Positions 4,228 to 5,205 of a stretch of DNA of 5,205 nt are shown in pieces (the stretch's first letter is position 1; the number at the start of each line of letters is the position of its first letter). This DNA is from UBA3071 sp965369635 (GTDB lineage Bacteria > Chloroflexota > Anaerolineae > UBA3071), in contig CBDURC010000215.1 of assembly GCA_965369635.1 (NCBI GenBank), positions 1 through 5,205 of the forward strand. The letters are read 5' to 3'. The translations under genes were made by a program, and so were the position numbers. The notes below the pieces were generated by a model. That model saw only the letters and a list, made by a program, of their open reading frames with translations, made no database searches and was not told where the DNA came from.

Positions 4228-5163
4228 CTACGCTTCGCCGCACAGCTTCAGCAGCCGTTCCCAGCGGAGATCCACCTCTGCTTGCATCTCGTCAATGAGG
4301 TGGTGGTTCTGCGGCGTGAAGAGGTGGCGGAACCGACCCTGTCGCTTCATCCACTCCTCTACTGGCTTCTTCTCCTTCGGCTTGTAGGTGAGCCGCCATT
4401 CGCCGTTCTCCACCTCGTAGAGCGGCCAGTAGCAAGTATCCACCGCCAACTGGGTGAGTTCGATCGTCTCCTCGGTTCCGTGCCGCCAGCCGCGGTTGCA
4501 GGAGGAGAGCACGTTCATGAAGGCTGGCCCGCCGCAGTTGACCGCCTTGCGGGTCTTCTGCATCAGGTCACGCCACTTGCTGGGAGCCGCCTGGCCCACA
4601 TAGGGAATGCCGTGGGCAGCCATGATCGCCGTCAGGTCCTTGCGGAACTGCTGCTTGCCAGGGATGACCTTGCCGGCCGGCGAGGTGGTGGTGTGGGCGC
4701 CGAAGGGCGTGGCGCTGGAGCGCTGGATGCCGGTGTTCATGTAAGCGCCGTTGTCGTAGCAGACGTAGAGCATGTTATGACCTCGCTCCATAGCGCCGGA
4801 GAGGGCCTGGATGCCGATGTCGTAGGTGCCGCCGTCGCCGGCGAAGGCGATGAACTTCACGTTCTGCTCGGGGATCTTCCCCTGCCGCACCTGGCTCCGG
4901 TAGGCCGCTTCCACACCGCTGATGGTCGAGGCGGCGTTCTCGAAGGCATTGTGGATCCACGGCACCCGCCAGGCCGTGTAGGGGTAGATGGTCGTGGCCA
5001 CCTCCAGGCAGCCGGTGGCGTTGGCAAGGACCACCGGATCGTCAATCGCCGCCAGCATCTGCCGCACGATGATCGAAGCGCCGCAGCCTGCACATAGCCG
5101 GTGTCCCGGCGACAGCCGCTCCGGGCGCTTGGATAGTTCTTTAGGGGTTAGCTTAGTTGGCAT
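4228..5163 (-). CDS. porB: Pyruvate/2-oxoacid:ferredoxin oxidoreductase, beta subunit
   Basis: A 311-residue cytoplasmic subunit that binds thiamine diphosphate and a 4Fe-4S cluster and decarboxylates a 2-oxoacid to acyl-CoA with ferredoxin as electron acceptor. CAGCG (24-28) and TGCLE (50-54) supply three cluster cysteines (C24, C27, C52), and C222 in LSSCNRGW is the likely fourth. The cofactor motif runs from GDGGTYDIG (109-117) to YDNGAYMNTGIQRSS (136-150), followed by TPFGAHTTT (152-160), which is close to the pyruvate enzymes. The C-terminal tail (about 245-311) is charged and typical in length. The ATG at 5163 follows GGAG with nine bases between. The alpha, gamma and delta subunits are not in the window; an upstream partner probably ends just before it. 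Pyruvate is the best guess of substrate; another 2-oxoacid is possible. Confidence 0.93.
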   Translation of the reverse strand: MPTKLTPKELSKRPERLSPGHRLCAGCGASIIVRQMLAAIDDPVVLANATGCLEVATTIYPYTAWRVPWIHNAFENAASTISGVEAAYRSQVRQGKIPEQNVKFIAFAGDGGTYDIGIQALSGAMERGHNMLYVCYDNGAYMNTGIQRSSATPFGAHTTTSPAGKVIPGKQQFRKDLTAIMAAHGIPYVGQAAPSKWRDLMQKTRKAVNCGGPAFMNVLSSCNRGWRHGTEETIELTQLAVDTCYWPLYEVENGEWRLTYKPKEKKPVEEWMKRQGRFRHLFTPQNHHLIDEMQAEVDLRWERLLKLCGEA

Positions 5164-5180
5164 GGTACAATGCTCCTTTT

Positions 5181-5205
5181 CTAGTCACAACTCAGGCCGA
5201 GAGCC
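5181..5205 (-). CDS. Possible C-terminal tail of an upstream gene
   Basis: The frame ending in TAG at 5183-5181 reads ALGLSCD from the window edge, and a second frame ends in TGA at 5187-5185. Either could be the last codons of a gene 17-21 bp upstream of the oxidoreductase beta subunit, most likely its alpha subunit, since these genes are usually adjacent. Seven codons are too few to identify it. Confidence 0.3.

Noticed and set aside
4282..5097. Plus-strand ORF opposite the oxidoreductase beta subunit
   Set aside because: Antisense shadow of a confident gene, with no motif or ribosome binding site.

Overview
The window is a single-strand cluster: every convincing gene reads on the minus strand, so transcription runs from position 5205 towards position 1. 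The sequence is moderately GC-rich. It looks like an anaerobic bacterium, because it has a pyruvate/2-oxoacid:ferredoxin oxidoreductase subunit and a catabolic-type carbamate kinase. The lipoprotein has a short Pro/Ala/Glu-rich linker after its lipidated cysteine, which resembles Chloroflexota (Anaerolineae-like) lipoproteins. That placement is an inference from style and not a firm assignment.

Layout in transcription order. (1) 5205-5164: the end of an unseen upstream gene and a ribosome binding site. (2) 5163-4228: the beta (thiamine diphosphate and iron-sulfur) subunit of a pyruvate/2-oxoacid:ferredoxin oxidoreductase. (3) 4227-4031: a spacer with five copies of an 8-bp tandem repeat directly after the stop codon, then several inverted repeats. 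(4) 4030-2993: an aspartate/ornithine-type carbamoyltransferase resembling the knotted acetylornithine-carbamoyltransferase/YgeW group, with an unusual HPMP motif. (5) 2971-2021: carbamate kinase, 21 bp downstream and clearly in the same operon. (6) 2020-1694: a 327-bp spacer with short repeats, a long imperfect inverted repeat, a doubtful 56-codon ORF and a good sigma70-like promoter. (7) 1693-464: a BMP-family (PnrA/Med-like) lipoprotein that binds substrate for an ABC importer. (8) 463-291: a spacer packed with inverted repeats. (9) 290-54: the first 78 codons of the matching sugar/nucleoside-type ABC ATPase, interrupted by a stop. (10) 55-1: an exact 55-bp copy of that ATPase's ribosome binding site and first 11 codons, running off the window edge.

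The genes suggest one catabolic theme. A BMP-type ABC importer, whose known ligands are nucleosides, purines and similar molecules, would bring in a nitrogen-rich compound. A carbamoyltransferase running in the phosphorolytic direction would release carbamoyl phosphate from a carbamoylated intermediate, and carbamate kinase would use it to make ATP. The 2-oxoacid:ferredoxin oxidoreductase would oxidise the remaining carbon skeleton to an acyl-CoA. No arginine deiminase or ureidoglycolate gene is visible, so the carbamoylated substrate is unknown. The E. coli ygeW-yqeA region, linked to purine breakdown, is the closest precedent I know.

The oddest structure is at the left edge, where the ATPase start is duplicated 256 bp apart. 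It may be a real partial tandem duplication or an assembly artefact: the exact repeat is 55 bp and begins at base 1, which is what a de Bruijn graph branch with k=55 would give.
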